Assembly (NCBI GenBank): GCA_944381935.1
Contig: CALWMN010000005.1
Coordinates: 62,001 to 126,000 of the forward strand
Origin: an uncultured Mediterraneibacter sp.
GTDB taxonomy: Bacteria; Bacillota; Clostridia; Lachnospirales; Lachnospiraceae
DNA length: 64,000 bases
Reading direction: 5' to 3'
Shown here: positions 26,230 to 36,026 of the stretch, in pieces
Layout: each line of letters begins with the position of its first letter
How positions within the stretch are numbered: the stretch's first letter is position 1
The notes under the pieces: generated by a model
What the model saw: the letters and a program-made list of their open reading frames with translations, nothing else
Databases searched by the model: none
What the model was told of the DNA's origin: nothing
Made by a program: the position numbers and the translations under genes

Positions 26230-28152
26230 TTAGATATCCAGTTCTGCTTCCCGCGCATTCTCATAAATAAACGCCCTTCTCGGCGGAACCTCAGTTCCCA
26301 TCAGCATCTCCGTCACTCCCGAGGCCATGCGCGCGTCCTCAATCTCCACCAGCTTTAAAATCCTTCTCCCAGGGTCAAGCGTTGTCTCCCATAGTTGTTC
26401 TGCATCCATCTCGCCCAGTCCCTTGTACCGCTGCAGGGTAAAAGGACCTGTATGGGCCTTCCGGTATTTTTCCAGCGCCTTGTCATCATAGAGGTACTCT
26501 TCCTCCCCGTTTTTCGGCATCGCCTTGTAGAGCGGCGGCATCGCGATATAGACATGTCCCTCGTAGATCAGCTCCGGCATAAACCGGTAGAAAAGGGTTA
26601 AAAGCAGTGTGGAAATATGGGCCCCGTCCACATCCGCATCTGCCATAATGATGATCTTGTCATAACGCAGCCTGCTGATGTCAAAGTCATTGCCATAGCC
26701 TTCCGAAAATCCACAGCCGAATGCATTGATCATCGTCTTGATCTCTGCATTGGCAAGAATCTTATCAATGCTTGCCTTTTCTACATTCAGTATCTTACCC
26801 CTGATCGGAAGGATCGCCTGAAAGCTCCTGTCTCTCGCGGTTTTCGCCGAACCGCCTGCGGAGTCTCCCTCCACAATAAAGATCTCGCATTTTTTCGGAT
26901 CCCTGCTCTCGCAGTTTGCCAGCTTTCCGTTGCTGTCAAAGGAATATTTCTGTTTCGTCAGCAGATTTGTCTTTGCTTTTTCTTCCGTTTTCCGGATCTT
27001 GGCAGCCTTCTCGGCGCTGGAAAGCACTGTTTTGAGCACCTCCAGGTTGCGGTCGAAATACCGCACGATCTCTTCTCCGGTCACTTTGCTGACTGCCTTT
27101 GCAGCGTCAGGGTTGTCCAGTTTCGTCTTTGTCTGCCCTTCAAATCTCGGGTCAGGATGCTTGATCGATATAATTGCGGTTATCCCGTTTCGGATATCCG
27201 CCCCGGTAAAATTATCGTCCTTGTCCTTGAGTATGCCCAGTTCCCTTGCGTACTGGTTCATCGTCGTCGTGAACATTGTCTTAAATCCGGTCAGATGAGT
27301 ACCGCCTTCCGCGTTATAGATATTATTGCAGAAGCCAAGGACATTTTCATGAAATTCGTTTACATATTGAAATGCCACTTCCACTTCAATCCCGTCTGAA
27401 CTCCCCTTGAAATAGACCGGTTCATGCAGCGCATCCTTCTTATTGTTCAGTTCCCGGATAAATCCGATAATACCGTCCGGCTCATGATAGACGAGGTGGT
27501 CTGCCGGATCCACACGTTTGTCATCAAATATGATCGTAAGCTCCGGGTTGAGATAAGCCGTCTCGTGCAGCCTGCTCTTCACCTCATCTGCCCGGAATCT
27601 CGTCTTTTCAAATATTGTACCATCCGGAAGAAAATTTACCGTTGTCCCGGTTTTCCTCGTCTTCCCGATTTTCGGCAGCAGCCCGTCTTCCAGCTCGACC
27701 ACCGGGGTTCCTTTCTCATATCTGTCATGATAGATGTATCCGTCTCTGCTGATCTTCACATCCATATAGGCAGAAAGTGCATTTACGACAGACGATCCGA
27801 CGCCGTGTAGCCCACCGCTTGTCTTGTAAGCAGAATCGTCGAACTTCCCGCCCGCATGGAGCGTCGTATAGACAAGACGGGCTGCCGAGACCCCTTTCTC
27901 ATGCAGGTCGACTGGGACTCCCCTGCCATTGTCTGATACCGTGGCAGAGCCGTCTTTTTCCAGAGTGACATGGATCTCGGAGCAATACCCCGCAAGATGC
28001 TCATCCACAGAATTGTCAACAATCTCGTAGATCAGATGGTCAAGGCCCTTGGAAGACACACTTCCGATATACATCCCCGGACGCTTCCGCACAGCCTCCA
28101 ATCCCTCCAGTACAGCGATGCTGCCTGCATCATATGTATTCTTATCTGCCAT
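26230..28152 (-). CDS. parE: Type IIA topoisomerase subunit B, ParE/GyrB family
   Basis: ATPase subunit, 640 residues from ATG 28152 (AAAGGAG upstream); an open frame to 28194 is not needed. GHKL ATPase motifs: EIVDNSVDEHLAGY, VSDNGRGVPVD, TSGGLHGVGSSVVNALS. Toprim motifs: EIFIVEGDSAGG and DADVDGAHI; the C-terminus has QRYKGLGEMDAEQLWETT. No large insertion is present, as in Gram-positive ParE/GyrB. Pairs with the adjacent A subunit. Confidence 0.9.
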   Translation of the reverse strand: MADKNTYDAGSIAVLEGLEAVRKRPGMYIGSVSSKGLDHLIYEIVDNSVDEHLAGYCSEIHVTLEKDGSATVSDNGRGVPVDLHEKGVSAARLVYTTLHAGGKFDDSAYKTSGGLHGVGSSVVNALSAYMDVKISRDGYIYHDRYEKGTPVVELEDGLLPKIGKTRKTGTTVNFLPDGTIFEKTRFRADEVKSRLHETAYLNPELTIIFDDKRVDPADHLVYHEPDGIIGFIRELNNKKDALHEPVYFKGSSDGIEVEVAFQYVNEFHENVLGFCNNIYNAEGGTHLTGFKTMFTTTMNQYARELGILKDKDDNFTGADIRNGITAIISIKHPDPRFEGQTKTKLDNPDAAKAVSKVTGEEIVRYFDRNLEVLKTVLSSAEKAAKIRKTEEKAKTNLLTKQKYSFDSNGKLANCESRDPKKCEIFIVEGDSAGGSAKTARDRSFQAILPIRGKILNVEKASIDKILANAEIKTMINAFGCGFSEGYGNDFDISRLRYDKIIIMADADVDGAHISTLLLTLFYRFMPELIYEGHVYIAMPPLYKAMPKNGEEEYLYDDKALEKYRKAHTGPFTLQRYKGLGEMDAEQLWETTLDPGRRILKLVEIEDARMASGVTEMLMGTEVPPRRAFIYENAREAELDI

Positions 28153-28232
28153 TTTTCTTTCTCCTTTTGTCTGTCTTGAAACAGTCCTTTTCATACTATA
28201 TCATCACTTTTTCTGATTTTCAATGCATTTTC

Positions 28233-29432
28233 TCAGTCACCTTCCATGATTACATGATACAGAGTATCTGCCAGAACTTCCATTGCATTCATCATTTCCT
28301 CCACTGTATTTGTCTGCGCTCCTGCCTCTATGAGCAGCGATTTCGGCAGGAGGTGCAGGTTATATCTGTAGGCCCTCAGATAGATATGCCTTGCGAATCC
28401 GGGATACATGGATTCCGAGGCGAGCTGCATCTGGAGGGAAAATGCCAGATTATCCTGGATATACGGGTTGTACAGATACTCAATGTCCCCGTTCGTGCGG
28501 GATCTGCTCAATCCGTTAAAATACATGATCTTGGCAGTGGGTTTTCCGTTTATCTCCGTCACCAGATGGGTTCCTTCTGCCACACCGTCCCTGTGCAAGT
28601 CGATTGCCACTTCAATGGTGGGGTTTTCTTCCAGTATCGGTCTGACGGACGCCTCCGCATTCTCATAGGCATTGCTCCTGTCCAGCTTTCCATCTATAAT
28701 GTCATACACCCCGGTATCATGGATTGTCTCAATCCCTTTCTCATTTAAAAGCTGTGTCAGATAATCCCCCACGCCAATAATGCTTGTCGCCGGATCTCCC
28801 GGCGTAGAATCCGCAAATTCCTCCTGAGAATGTGTATGGAAAATCAGGATCTTAGGTCCCCCTGTCGTATTGTCTATTTTCATGCTCCGTCCCAGCAGGT
28901 CGTCTGCATTGAGCTGGTCCGCCCCGATCATGGTAGAACTGTCCACCGTATAAAAATTACTGAGCAGATAGTCAAAATCTCTGAGTTTTTCCATAGACAT
29001 ATCCACAGTCGGCGCCACTTCCGCCGCCGTCTCAGATTCGTCCGGCTCCCCGATCAGTTTGCCGTTTTCGTCCACTGCATTCTCATCATTCGCCTGGCTT
29101 TCCAGGATTTTTGCGATCGTTTCCTCATCCTCAAGGGCCGGTTCCACAGGGGCATGGTCTTCTATGTAGCTTACAAGCGGCATCCATGCCAGGGCTTTCT
29201 TCCTCACCCACTCCCCCATATCCGGGAGAGGATCACGGTTCAGCCTTGCAAGTCCCGGCATGTACATCTCTTCCGCGCTTCTTAAGATCCCCTGCTGGAT
29301 CTCGTATCTCCATTCTCCTGTAAATCCGCGCAATCCGGCATATATGGCGAAGACAGACAAAAGGATGGCTGCCCCAGCCGCTTTCGTCTGTCCCATTTGC
29401 CTTCTTCTGTATCGGTCCATAAGCAGACGCAT
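28233..29432 (-). CDS. spoIIP: Stage II sporulation protein P
   Basis: Membrane-anchored amidase and endopeptidase that with SpoIID and SpoIIM degrades septal peptidoglycan during engulfment. 399 residues: a basic N-terminus, one membrane helix (about 19-35), an acidic linker rich in Glu and Ala, then the catalytic domain with the zinc motif FHTHSQEEFAD, IDLHRDGV and the final conserved LLIEAGAQTNTVEEMMNA. The start is not certain; a second ATG lies four codons in. It is 54 bases after gpr, an order known from other endospore formers. Confidence 0.95.
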   Translation of the reverse strand: MRLLMDRYRRRQMGQTKAAGAAILLSVFAIYAGLRGFTGEWRYEIQQGILRSAEEMYMPGLARLNRDPLPDMGEWVRKKALAWMPLVSYIEDHAPVEPALEDEETIAKILESQANDENAVDENGKLIGEPDESETAAEVAPTVDMSMEKLRDFDYLLSNFYTVDSSTMIGADQLNADDLLGRSMKIDNTTGGPKILIFHTHSQEEFADSTPGDPATSIIGVGDYLTQLLNEKGIETIHDTGVYDIIDGKLDRSNAYENAEASVRPILEENPTIEVAIDLHRDGVAEGTHLVTEINGKPTAKIMYFNGLSRSRTNGDIEYLYNPYIQDNLAFSLQMQLASESMYPGFARHIYLRAYRYNLHLLPKSLLIEAGAQTNTVEEMMNAMEVLADTLYHVIMEGD

Positions 29433-29453
29433 CCCTTCTTTTTGTTCTCCTAA

Positions 29454-29482
29454 AATGTATGCCTGCCTTCTCTGCGATATAC
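29454..29482 (-). promoter_or_regulatory. Possible sigma-E promoter for spoIIP
   Basis: On the minus strand GTATAT (29477-29482) and CATACATT (29454-29461), the latter 7 of 8 to the sigma-E -10, separated by 15 bases in the gpr-spoIIP gap. spoIIP is sigma-E dependent in Bacillus subtilis. Confidence 0.45.
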
Positions 29483-29486
29483 ATTC

Positions 29487-30458
29487 TTATGCACGGTTGA
29501 CAAACAGCATATTGAGTGCCTCTGAAATCGTATGGCTGATCTGGTGGATCATCTCATCCACATCCTTTGGCGTTACGAACATTCCGTTTAAGTGCGGGGA
29601 AATCAGCTCCCTGACAAATTCATACTTTTCTCCGGGATTGTAAGAGCGCAGCACTTCCCCGACCCCCTTAAGGGATTCTGAGCTTTCCAGCGCCCGGATA
29701 AAATTTTCCATCGTATCATTCACAATCGTTGCCGCGTCCACCACGGTAGGGACCCCGATCCCGATGACCGGGACACCCAGAGACTCCTCGGTAAGGCCGC
29801 TTCTGTGATTGCCCACCCCCGAACCCGGATGGATGCCGGTATCCGCAATCTGCACCGTCCTGTTCAGCCTCCGGCTGTTCCTGGCAGCAAGAGCATCCAC
29901 GGCGATCACCATATCCGGCTTCGTCTCACGGACGATCCCCCTTACGATCTCAGCGGTTTCCATGCCAGTCTGTCCGGTCACTCCGGGAACCACCGCGCTG
30001 ATCATATTTGCGTGCTCCATCCCCATCGCATATTTCCCATATTCCTTCACGATATGCCGGGTCACGCACAGATGGTCCGCCACATATGGCCCAAGCGCAT
30101 CAGGCGTGACTTCCCGGTTGCCCAGCCCCACGATAAGTACAGAGAGATCTTCCTCCCCGCTGCTCTTTTTTCGGATCAGCTCCAGGATATGCCCGCTGAG
30201 CTTCTCCGCGATCTCCATATGGCTCTCCTCATCCGGCACGGCAAGATCCGGCGCCTCAAAAGTCAGATAAGTCCCGACCGGCTTTCCCATCGCCTTCGCC
30301 CCGTTCTCCGTCTTGATCTCCACTCTCGTCACCTTTATCTCCCGCTCCTCATCGTATGTTTCATCCAGGACCACCCCCGGTATCTCCACATTATCCGACT
30401 CAAAACGTTCTTTTTCTTCCAGTGCGAGATCCGTCCGCACACTATAATTTCTCATCAT
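29487..30458 (-). CDS. gpr: Germination protease for small acid-soluble spore proteins
   Basis: GPR aspartic-type endopeptidase that starts degradation of DNA-protecting SASPs at germination. 323 residues. It begins MRNYSVRTDLALEEKE; in the family a short N-terminal propeptide ending just before this kind of sequence is removed. Core motifs are VGLGNREVTPDALGP, VVPGVTGQTGMET, AVDALAARNSRRLNRT and TGIHPGSGVGNHR. It is transcribed away from rpsT; a sigma-F/G promoter is expected but no convincing match was found. Confidence 0.96.
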   Translation of the reverse strand: MMRNYSVRTDLALEEKERFESDNVEIPGVVLDETYDEEREIKVTRVEIKTENGAKAMGKPVGTYLTFEAPDLAVPDEESHMEIAEKLSGHILELIRKKSSGEEDLSVLIVGLGNREVTPDALGPYVADHLCVTRHIVKEYGKYAMGMEHANMISAVVPGVTGQTGMETAEIVRGIVRETKPDMVIAVDALAARNSRRLNRTVQIADTGIHPGSGVGNHRSGLTEESLGVPVIGIGVPTVVDAATIVNDTMENFIRALESSESLKGVGEVLRSYNPGEKYEFVRELISPHLNGMFVTPKDVDEMIHQISHTISEALNMLFVNRA

Positions 30459-30545
30459 GGCATATCCTCACTTTTTCCATAGAATGATATGTTACTGCTC
30501 CGTAACGTTGGTATACAGTTTTTGCAGTATTTCTCAAATTATGTA

Positions 30546-30574
30546 TTGACAACCCTTACCAGTTGGCATAAAAT
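30546..30574 (+). promoter_or_regulatory. Promoter of rpsT
   Basis: TTGACA (30546-30551), 17-base spacer, TAAAAT (30569-30574). The predicted leader before the TTG start is about 90 bases. Confidence 0.8.
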
Positions 30575-30669
30575 AAATGAGTATGTTCCAGCAGAGCGTC
30601 CGTGTCCGAATCTGCCGGAATACATCTATTCATATTTGAAAATTCATGTTGTATATGGAGGTGTACAGA

Positions 30670-30933
30670 TTGGCTAACATTAAATCCGCTAAGAAGAGAA
30701 TTTTAGTAAACGAGACAAAGGCTGCAAGAAACAAAGCGATCAAATCCAAAGTAAAAACTGCTGTAAAAAAAGTTGACGCTGCCATCGCCCAGAAAGATGC
30801 CGAGGCTGCAAAGACAGCGCTCCATGCAGCTGTCGTTGAGATCTCCAAGGCTGGAAGCAAGGGCGTTTACCACAAGAAAACTGTTTCCAGAAAAATCTCA
30901 CGTTTGTCAAAAGCCGTTAATTCAATTGCTTAA
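30670..30933 (+). CDS. rpsT: 30S ribosomal protein S20 (TTG start)
   Basis: 87 residues, starting at TTG 30670 with GGAGGTG six bases upstream, giving the family N-terminus ANIKSAKKRI. The in-frame ATG at 30646 would add eight unrelated residues. The rest (AARNKAIKSKVKTAVKKV, SKGVYHKKTVSRKISRL) is standard S20. E. coli rpsT also uses UUG, which takes part in its feedback control. It stands alone between its own promoter and terminator, beside the divergent gpr. Confidence 0.96.
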   Translation: MANIKSAKKRILVNETKAARNKAIKSKVKTAVKKVDAAIAQKDAEAAKTALHAAVVEISKAGSKGVYHKKTVSRKISRLSKAVNSIA

Positions 30934-30958
30934 TTCTCATAATAGAATATAAAATGTC

Positions 30959-30991
30959 AGAGGCATCCGCTACCGTCAGGCGGATGCCTCT
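30959..30991 (+). terminator. Terminator of rpsT
   Basis: Perfect 12-pair stem AGAGGCATCCGC (30959-30970) with GCGGATGCCTCT (30980-30991), nine-base loop, followed by TTGATAT. Also close to the 3' end of the convergent MATE gene. Confidence 0.8.
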
Positions 30992-31003
30992 TTGATATCT
31001 GTA

Positions 31004-32392
31004 TTATCCCTTTCCCTCAGCCCGGCTGCCTGTTTCTTTCAGCGTCGGCCATACTGTGGCCAGCATGGTAACAAAGCATGCCATGCCTCCTGCCACGTTG
31101 GAGACAGGCTCTGCGAGAAAGACCCCGTCCGTTCCCAGGTTTCCCACAAGGGGAAGGAGCACGGTCAAAGGTACTACGATGATCACCTTTCGGAACAGGG
31201 AGAAGAACACCGCCTGCTTCGGACGGTTCAGCGCAACATAGGTGGACTGTCCTGCAAACTGAAGCGCCATCATAAAAAGACCGCAGAAATAGAGCTTCAT
31301 GGCATGGATCCCCTTCTCAATCAGTTCCTGCTCCTGCGTGAAAAGCTGAAGGAAGAACCGGGGTTCCAAAAAGATCACCCCCCAGATAAGAAAGGTAAAT
31401 CCGATACAGGCAGCGGTCATAAACCGGATGGATGCCTTCACCCTGCGAAAGCATCCCGCTCCATAATTATAGCTGATGACCGGCTGCGCTCCCGACGTCA
31501 GACCTGTCACCGGCATGGTGATAATCTCCCTGACCGAATTGATCACGGTCATAATCCCCACGTATAAATCCCCGCCGTTTCTTGAAAGGACGGCATTTCC
31601 CACAATCTGTACCAGTCCATTTGTCACGGACATGACAAAGCCTGAGGTACCCAGAAAGGTGATTTCCTTCACCAGCCCTTTCTTAAGCCGCATTGTCCGT
31701 CTTTTCAGCCTGATTATGGCTTTTTTCCCTGTCAGGAACTGAAACACCCACAGAGCCGATGCCCCCTGGGAGAGCACGGTCGCCACGGCCGCCCCCTGCA
31801 CGCCCATGCCGAGGACAAAGATCAGCAGCGGGTCCAGTATGATATTGAGGACTGCTCCGAGAAGCACCGTCAGCATGCCGGTCCTTCCGAATCCCTGCGC
31901 ATTGATGAAATTATTCATCCCAAGGCTGGTCATCACGAACAATGTGCCGCACAGATAAATGGTAATGTACTGGTCCGCGTAAGGGTATGTCACGCTGCTC
32001 GCCCCGAAAAGATAGAGGAGCGGCCTGCGGAACGCCAGGCAGAATACCATCAGTATGCCTCCGGAAACCAGGAGCATGGAAAAGGAATTTCCCATCACAA
32101 ATTCTGCACGTTCCTCCTCGTTTCCGCCTCTCGCAATCGAGCAAAGCGGCGCCCCGCCCATGCCGAAAAGATTGGCAAAGGCTGTGATGGCCGTGATAAC
32201 CGGCAGGGAGAGTCCCACTCCGGTCAGGGCTTCCGCCGACACATGCGGAATATGGCCGATATAAATCCTGTCCACAACGCTGTACAGGACATTGATAAGC
32301 TGGGCGAGGGTCATGGGAAGCGCAAGGCTTAAGATGTTGCGCGCAACGCTTCCCCTGCTGAAATCATTGGCATCTTCTGAAATGCTGCTCAT
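31004..32392 (-). CDS. MATE family efflux transporter
   Basis: 462-residue polytopic protein with about twelve hydrophobic helices. Typical opening: a short hydrophilic N-terminus, then NILSLALPMTLAQLINVLYSVVDRIYIG in parts, and later PVISYNYGAGCFRRVKASIR and ALQFAGQSTYVALNRPKQA. MATE proteins export drugs or metabolites in exchange for Na+ or H+; the substrate cannot be told. The start lies 28 bases after ilvC without a terminator, so it may be carried on the ilv transcript. The ribosome site is weak. Confidence 0.9.
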   Translation of the reverse strand: MSSISEDANDFSRGSVARNILSLALPMTLAQLINVLYSVVDRIYIGHIPHVSAEALTGVGLSLPVITAITAFANLFGMGGAPLCSIARGGNEEERAEFVMGNSFSMLLVSGGILMVFCLAFRRPLLYLFGASSVTYPYADQYITIYLCGTLFVMTSLGMNNFINAQGFGRTGMLTVLLGAVLNIILDPLLIFVLGMGVQGAAVATVLSQGASALWVFQFLTGKKAIIRLKRRTMRLKKGLVKEITFLGTSGFVMSVTNGLVQIVGNAVLSRNGGDLYVGIMTVINSVREIITMPVTGLTSGAQPVISYNYGAGCFRRVKASIRFMTAACIGFTFLIWGVIFLEPRFFLQLFTQEQELIEKGIHAMKLYFCGLFMMALQFAGQSTYVALNRPKQAVFFSLFRKVIIVVPLTVLLPLVGNLGTDGVFLAEPVSNVAGGMACFVTMLATVWPTLKETGSRAEGKG

Positions 32393-32420
32393 AGGATCAC
32401 TGCTTCAGATGTATATCCGA

Positions 32421-33452
<1,032 letters not shown>

Positions 33453-33549
33453 CTAAAATAAATTAAACTCTGCCGGCACACAGACCGGATTTTATAGTGA
33501 AAGGCTGCGGATTCCGAGCGCAAAGCCTCTTACTAACAAGACCTTCATC

Positions 33550-34047
33550 CTACAGATATGCAACGTCCTTGCTCCCCCTGGAAAGACCTGTAATACCGGT
33601 CCTTGCAAGCTCCAGGATCTCATAGTCCTTCAAAAGATTAAGAAATGCCTCCAGTTTACTCTGGGTTCCCGTAAGCTCAATCATCAGGGAATCCTCCTCC
33701 ACGTCCACGATTTTTGCGCGGAAGATGTCTGCCACCGAAATGATCTCCCCTCTCTGCGCCGCATTTGCACGGAGTTTGACCATGATCAGTTCCCTGCACA
33801 CAGACTCTTTCTCTTTTAAAACCTTAATATTTACGACATCCTCCAGCTTTCTGAGCTGCTTTTCGATCTGGGAAAGGATCAGCTCATCCCCTGACGATAC
33901 CACCGTTATCCTTGTAAACCTCGGGTCAGCCGTCATCCCGGCAGTGATACTGTCAATACTGTATCCCCTGCGGCTGAACAGTCCCGCTATCCGGCTTAAA
34001 ACTCCCGGGTTATTATCCACAAGCAGTGAAAATACCTGACTTCTCAT
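33550..34047 (-). CDS. ilvN: Acetolactate synthase regulatory (small) subunit
   Basis: 165 residues from ATG 34047 (AGAGAGG upstream). The N-terminal ACT domain reads VFSLLVDNNPGVLSRIAGLFSRRGYSID in part, the valine-binding module that activates and feedback-regulates the catalytic subunit; the C-terminal domain has ELTGTQSKLEAFLNLLKDY. No large subunit gene (ilvB) adjoins it, so the catalytic subunit must be elsewhere. Strong promoter directly upstream; ilvC follows. Confidence 0.94.
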   Translation of the reverse strand: MRSQVFSLLVDNNPGVLSRIAGLFSRRGYSIDSITAGMTADPRFTRITVVSSGDELILSQIEKQLRKLEDVVNIKVLKEKESVCRELIMVKLRANAAQRGEIISVADIFRAKIVDVEEDSLMIELTGTQSKLEAFLNLLKDYEILELARTGITGLSRGSKDVAYL

Positions 34048-34105
34048 CGTTTTCCTCTCTTTCTTAAAACACACCTTTGGCAGGAATGGCCACTTACTTT
34101 TCCAG

Positions 34106-34127
34106 AAAACAGAGTGCGTTCTGTTTT
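34106..34127 (-). promoter_or_regulatory. Hairpin at the predicted 5' end of the ilvN transcript
   Basis: Perfect inverted repeat AAAACAGA (34106-34113) / TCTGTTTT (34120-34127), six-base loop. It begins seven to eight bases after the -10, so it covers the predicted transcription start and could be an operator or a 5'-stabilising RNA hairpin. Confidence 0.45.
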
Positions 34128-34134
34128 ATATAAT

Positions 34135-34163
34135 ATATTATCAACTGTCCTTTTCTTTGTCAA
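34135..34163 (-). promoter_or_regulatory. Promoter of ilvN-ilvC
   Basis: Consensus TTGACA (34158-34163), 17-base spacer, TAATAT (34135-34140) on the minus strand, starting just past the ABC-F stop codon. The ~85-base leader is too short for a T-box. Confidence 0.8.
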
Positions 34164-34173
34164 GATATTCCTG

Positions 34174-35997
34174 TCATTTTCCATGAGCAGCCTCCTGCTG
34201 AAGCCTGATTTTTTCTGCCAGGTCATTGAGATAGACCCAGCGCTCCATCTTTTCCTCAAGCAGGCGGTTTGCTGACTCCTGCTCTTCCATAAGCTCTCTA
34301 AGCTTTACAGAATTGGTAGAATTGGCTGCCATCTGGCGTTCTATCACTCCAAGTCTCTCTTCGATACCTGCAATCTCCTCATCGATTGTCTCGTATTCTC
34401 TTTGTTCCTTAAAGGAGAATTTCAGCTTCTGCAAGTGGTTCTTTTTCCATTCCCTTTTCTGTCCCGTCTCCGCTCCGGCTTTCTCCCTTCCGTTTCCCCC
34501 TTCTGCTGTCACACTTTCCATTTTTTCCCTTCTTTGTTTCGCTTCAAAATAGTCCGTGTATCCCCCCTCATACTGGACCGCATTTCCTTTCCCATCCAGC
34601 TCGAAGATCCTGTCCGCCATGTTATCCAGGAAATATCTGTCGTGTGAAACCGCGATCACAATGCCGGAAAAGGAATTAAGATAATCCTCCAGGATTGTCA
34701 GTGTCGGGATGTCCAGGTCATTTCCCGGTTCGTCAAACAGAAGGACATTTGCATTCTCTGCCAGCACGCTGAGCAGATACAGCCTTCTCTTTTCCCCGCC
34801 CGAGAGCTTGCCGATCGGGGCATACTGCATATCCGGCGTAAAGAGGAAGCGTTCCAGAAGCTGCGAAGCGCTGATCCTCCCTTCCCTTGTTGTGATATAT
34901 TCCGCAATATCCTTCACATAGTCAATCACTCTCTGACCATCATCCATATCCTGTTCTTCCTGGGCAAAATATCCGATCCTGACCGTTTCTCCCACCTCGA
35001 TATGCCCTGAATCCGGCTTTATCTCCCCTGCAAGCATCTTCATCAGGGTAGATTTCCCGCAGCCGTTGGGCCCGATGATCCCCAGCCTCTGGTTTCTGAG
35101 CACCGTATAGCTGAAGTCTTCCAGGATCTTTTTCTCCCCGTAACCTTTGCTGACATGGTGCAGCTCGATCGTCTTTTTTCCCATGCGGGCCTCCACAGAG
35201 TCCAGCTCCACCGTCTGATCCTGCACAGGCGTCTTTTCATTCTTCAGGGCCTCCAGGCGTTCCAGCCTTGCCTTCTGCTTTGTTGTCCTTGCACGGCATC
35301 CGCGTTTTGCCCATTCCAGCTCCATGCAAAGGATGCTCTGCCTCTTCCGTTCGGACGCAAGCTCCATCTCTTCCCTGGCTGCCTTTCGTTCCAGGAACCC
35401 GGAATAATCCGTATCATATCCATACATTTTCCCGTGATTGATCTCCAGTATCCGGTTTGTAACCCGGTCAAGGAAGTATCGGTCATGCGTCACCATCAGG
35501 ACTGTCCCCCTGCAGGAGATCAGATATTCTTCCAGCCAGGTAATCATCTCCCCGTCCAGGTGGTTGGTAGGCTCGTCCATGAGCAGGACATCAAATTCTG
35601 CCGCCAGCAACTTTGCCAGCACGACTCTTCTCTTTTGTCCTCCCGAGAGATGCCCGATCTTCTCGTCCAGCCGTGTGATCCCAAACTCCGTCAGGATGCT
35701 CTCCACCTTCCATGCTTCCTCAGATTCCCCGAACGCATAAGAGCGTATGTCCGCTTCCTCCGAAAACACCGGATTCTGCGGAACATACGCTGTCTTTAAC
35801 CCATTCTGTTTTATAATCTGTCCGGAATCAGGGGTCTCCTCACCTGCAACCATTTTCAGAAGGGTGGATTTCCCTGTCCCGTTGATTCCAACAATCCCGA
35901 TCTTGTCCCCTGACTGTATGCCGAATGAGGTGTCGTCAAAGATTGTTTTCTCCCCGTATATTTTGCTGATATGCTCAAGATTTATAATATTATTCAT
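34174..35997 (-). CDS. ABC-F family ATPase, Uup-like
   Basis: Cytosolic tandem ABC ATPase without membrane domains, 607 residues. First cassette: GINGTGKST, signature LSGGQKRR, Walker B VLLMDEPTNHLD. Second: GPNGCGKST, LSGGEKRR, VLLFDEPGNDLD. The interdomain linker carries the RGCRARTTKQKARLERLE motif seen in Uup, and a C-terminal basic coiled-coil region (about 520-607) could contact rRNA or DNA. ABC-F proteins act on stalled or assembling ribosomes; a resistance role cannot be assumed. Monocistronic as far as seen. Confidence 0.92.
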   Translation of the reverse strand: MNNIINLEHISKIYGEKTIFDDTSFGIQSGDKIGIVGINGTGKSTLLKMVAGEETPDSGQIIKQNGLKTAYVPQNPVFSEEADIRSYAFGESEEAWKVESILTEFGITRLDEKIGHLSGGQKRRVVLAKLLAAEFDVLLMDEPTNHLDGEMITWLEEYLISCRGTVLMVTHDRYFLDRVTNRILEINHGKMYGYDTDYSGFLERKAAREEMELASERKRQSILCMELEWAKRGCRARTTKQKARLERLEALKNEKTPVQDQTVELDSVEARMGKKTIELHHVSKGYGEKKILEDFSYTVLRNQRLGIIGPNGCGKSTLMKMLAGEIKPDSGHIEVGETVRIGYFAQEEQDMDDGQRVIDYVKDIAEYITTREGRISASQLLERFLFTPDMQYAPIGKLSGGEKRRLYLLSVLAENANVLLFDEPGNDLDIPTLTILEDYLNSFSGIVIAVSHDRYFLDNMADRIFELDGKGNAVQYEGGYTDYFEAKQRREKMESVTAEGGNGREKAGAETGQKREWKKNHLQKLKFSFKEQREYETIDEEIAGIEERLGVIERQMAANSTNSVKLRELMEEQESANRLLEEKMERWVYLNDLAEKIRLQQEAAHGK

Positions 35998-36026
35998 AGA
36001 AAACTCCTGTATGTATCTTTCCTGCT

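Noticed and set aside
30459..30545. Sigma-F/G promoter for gpr
   Set aside because: A GTATA element is present but no acceptable -10 at the right spacing, so it is not listed.
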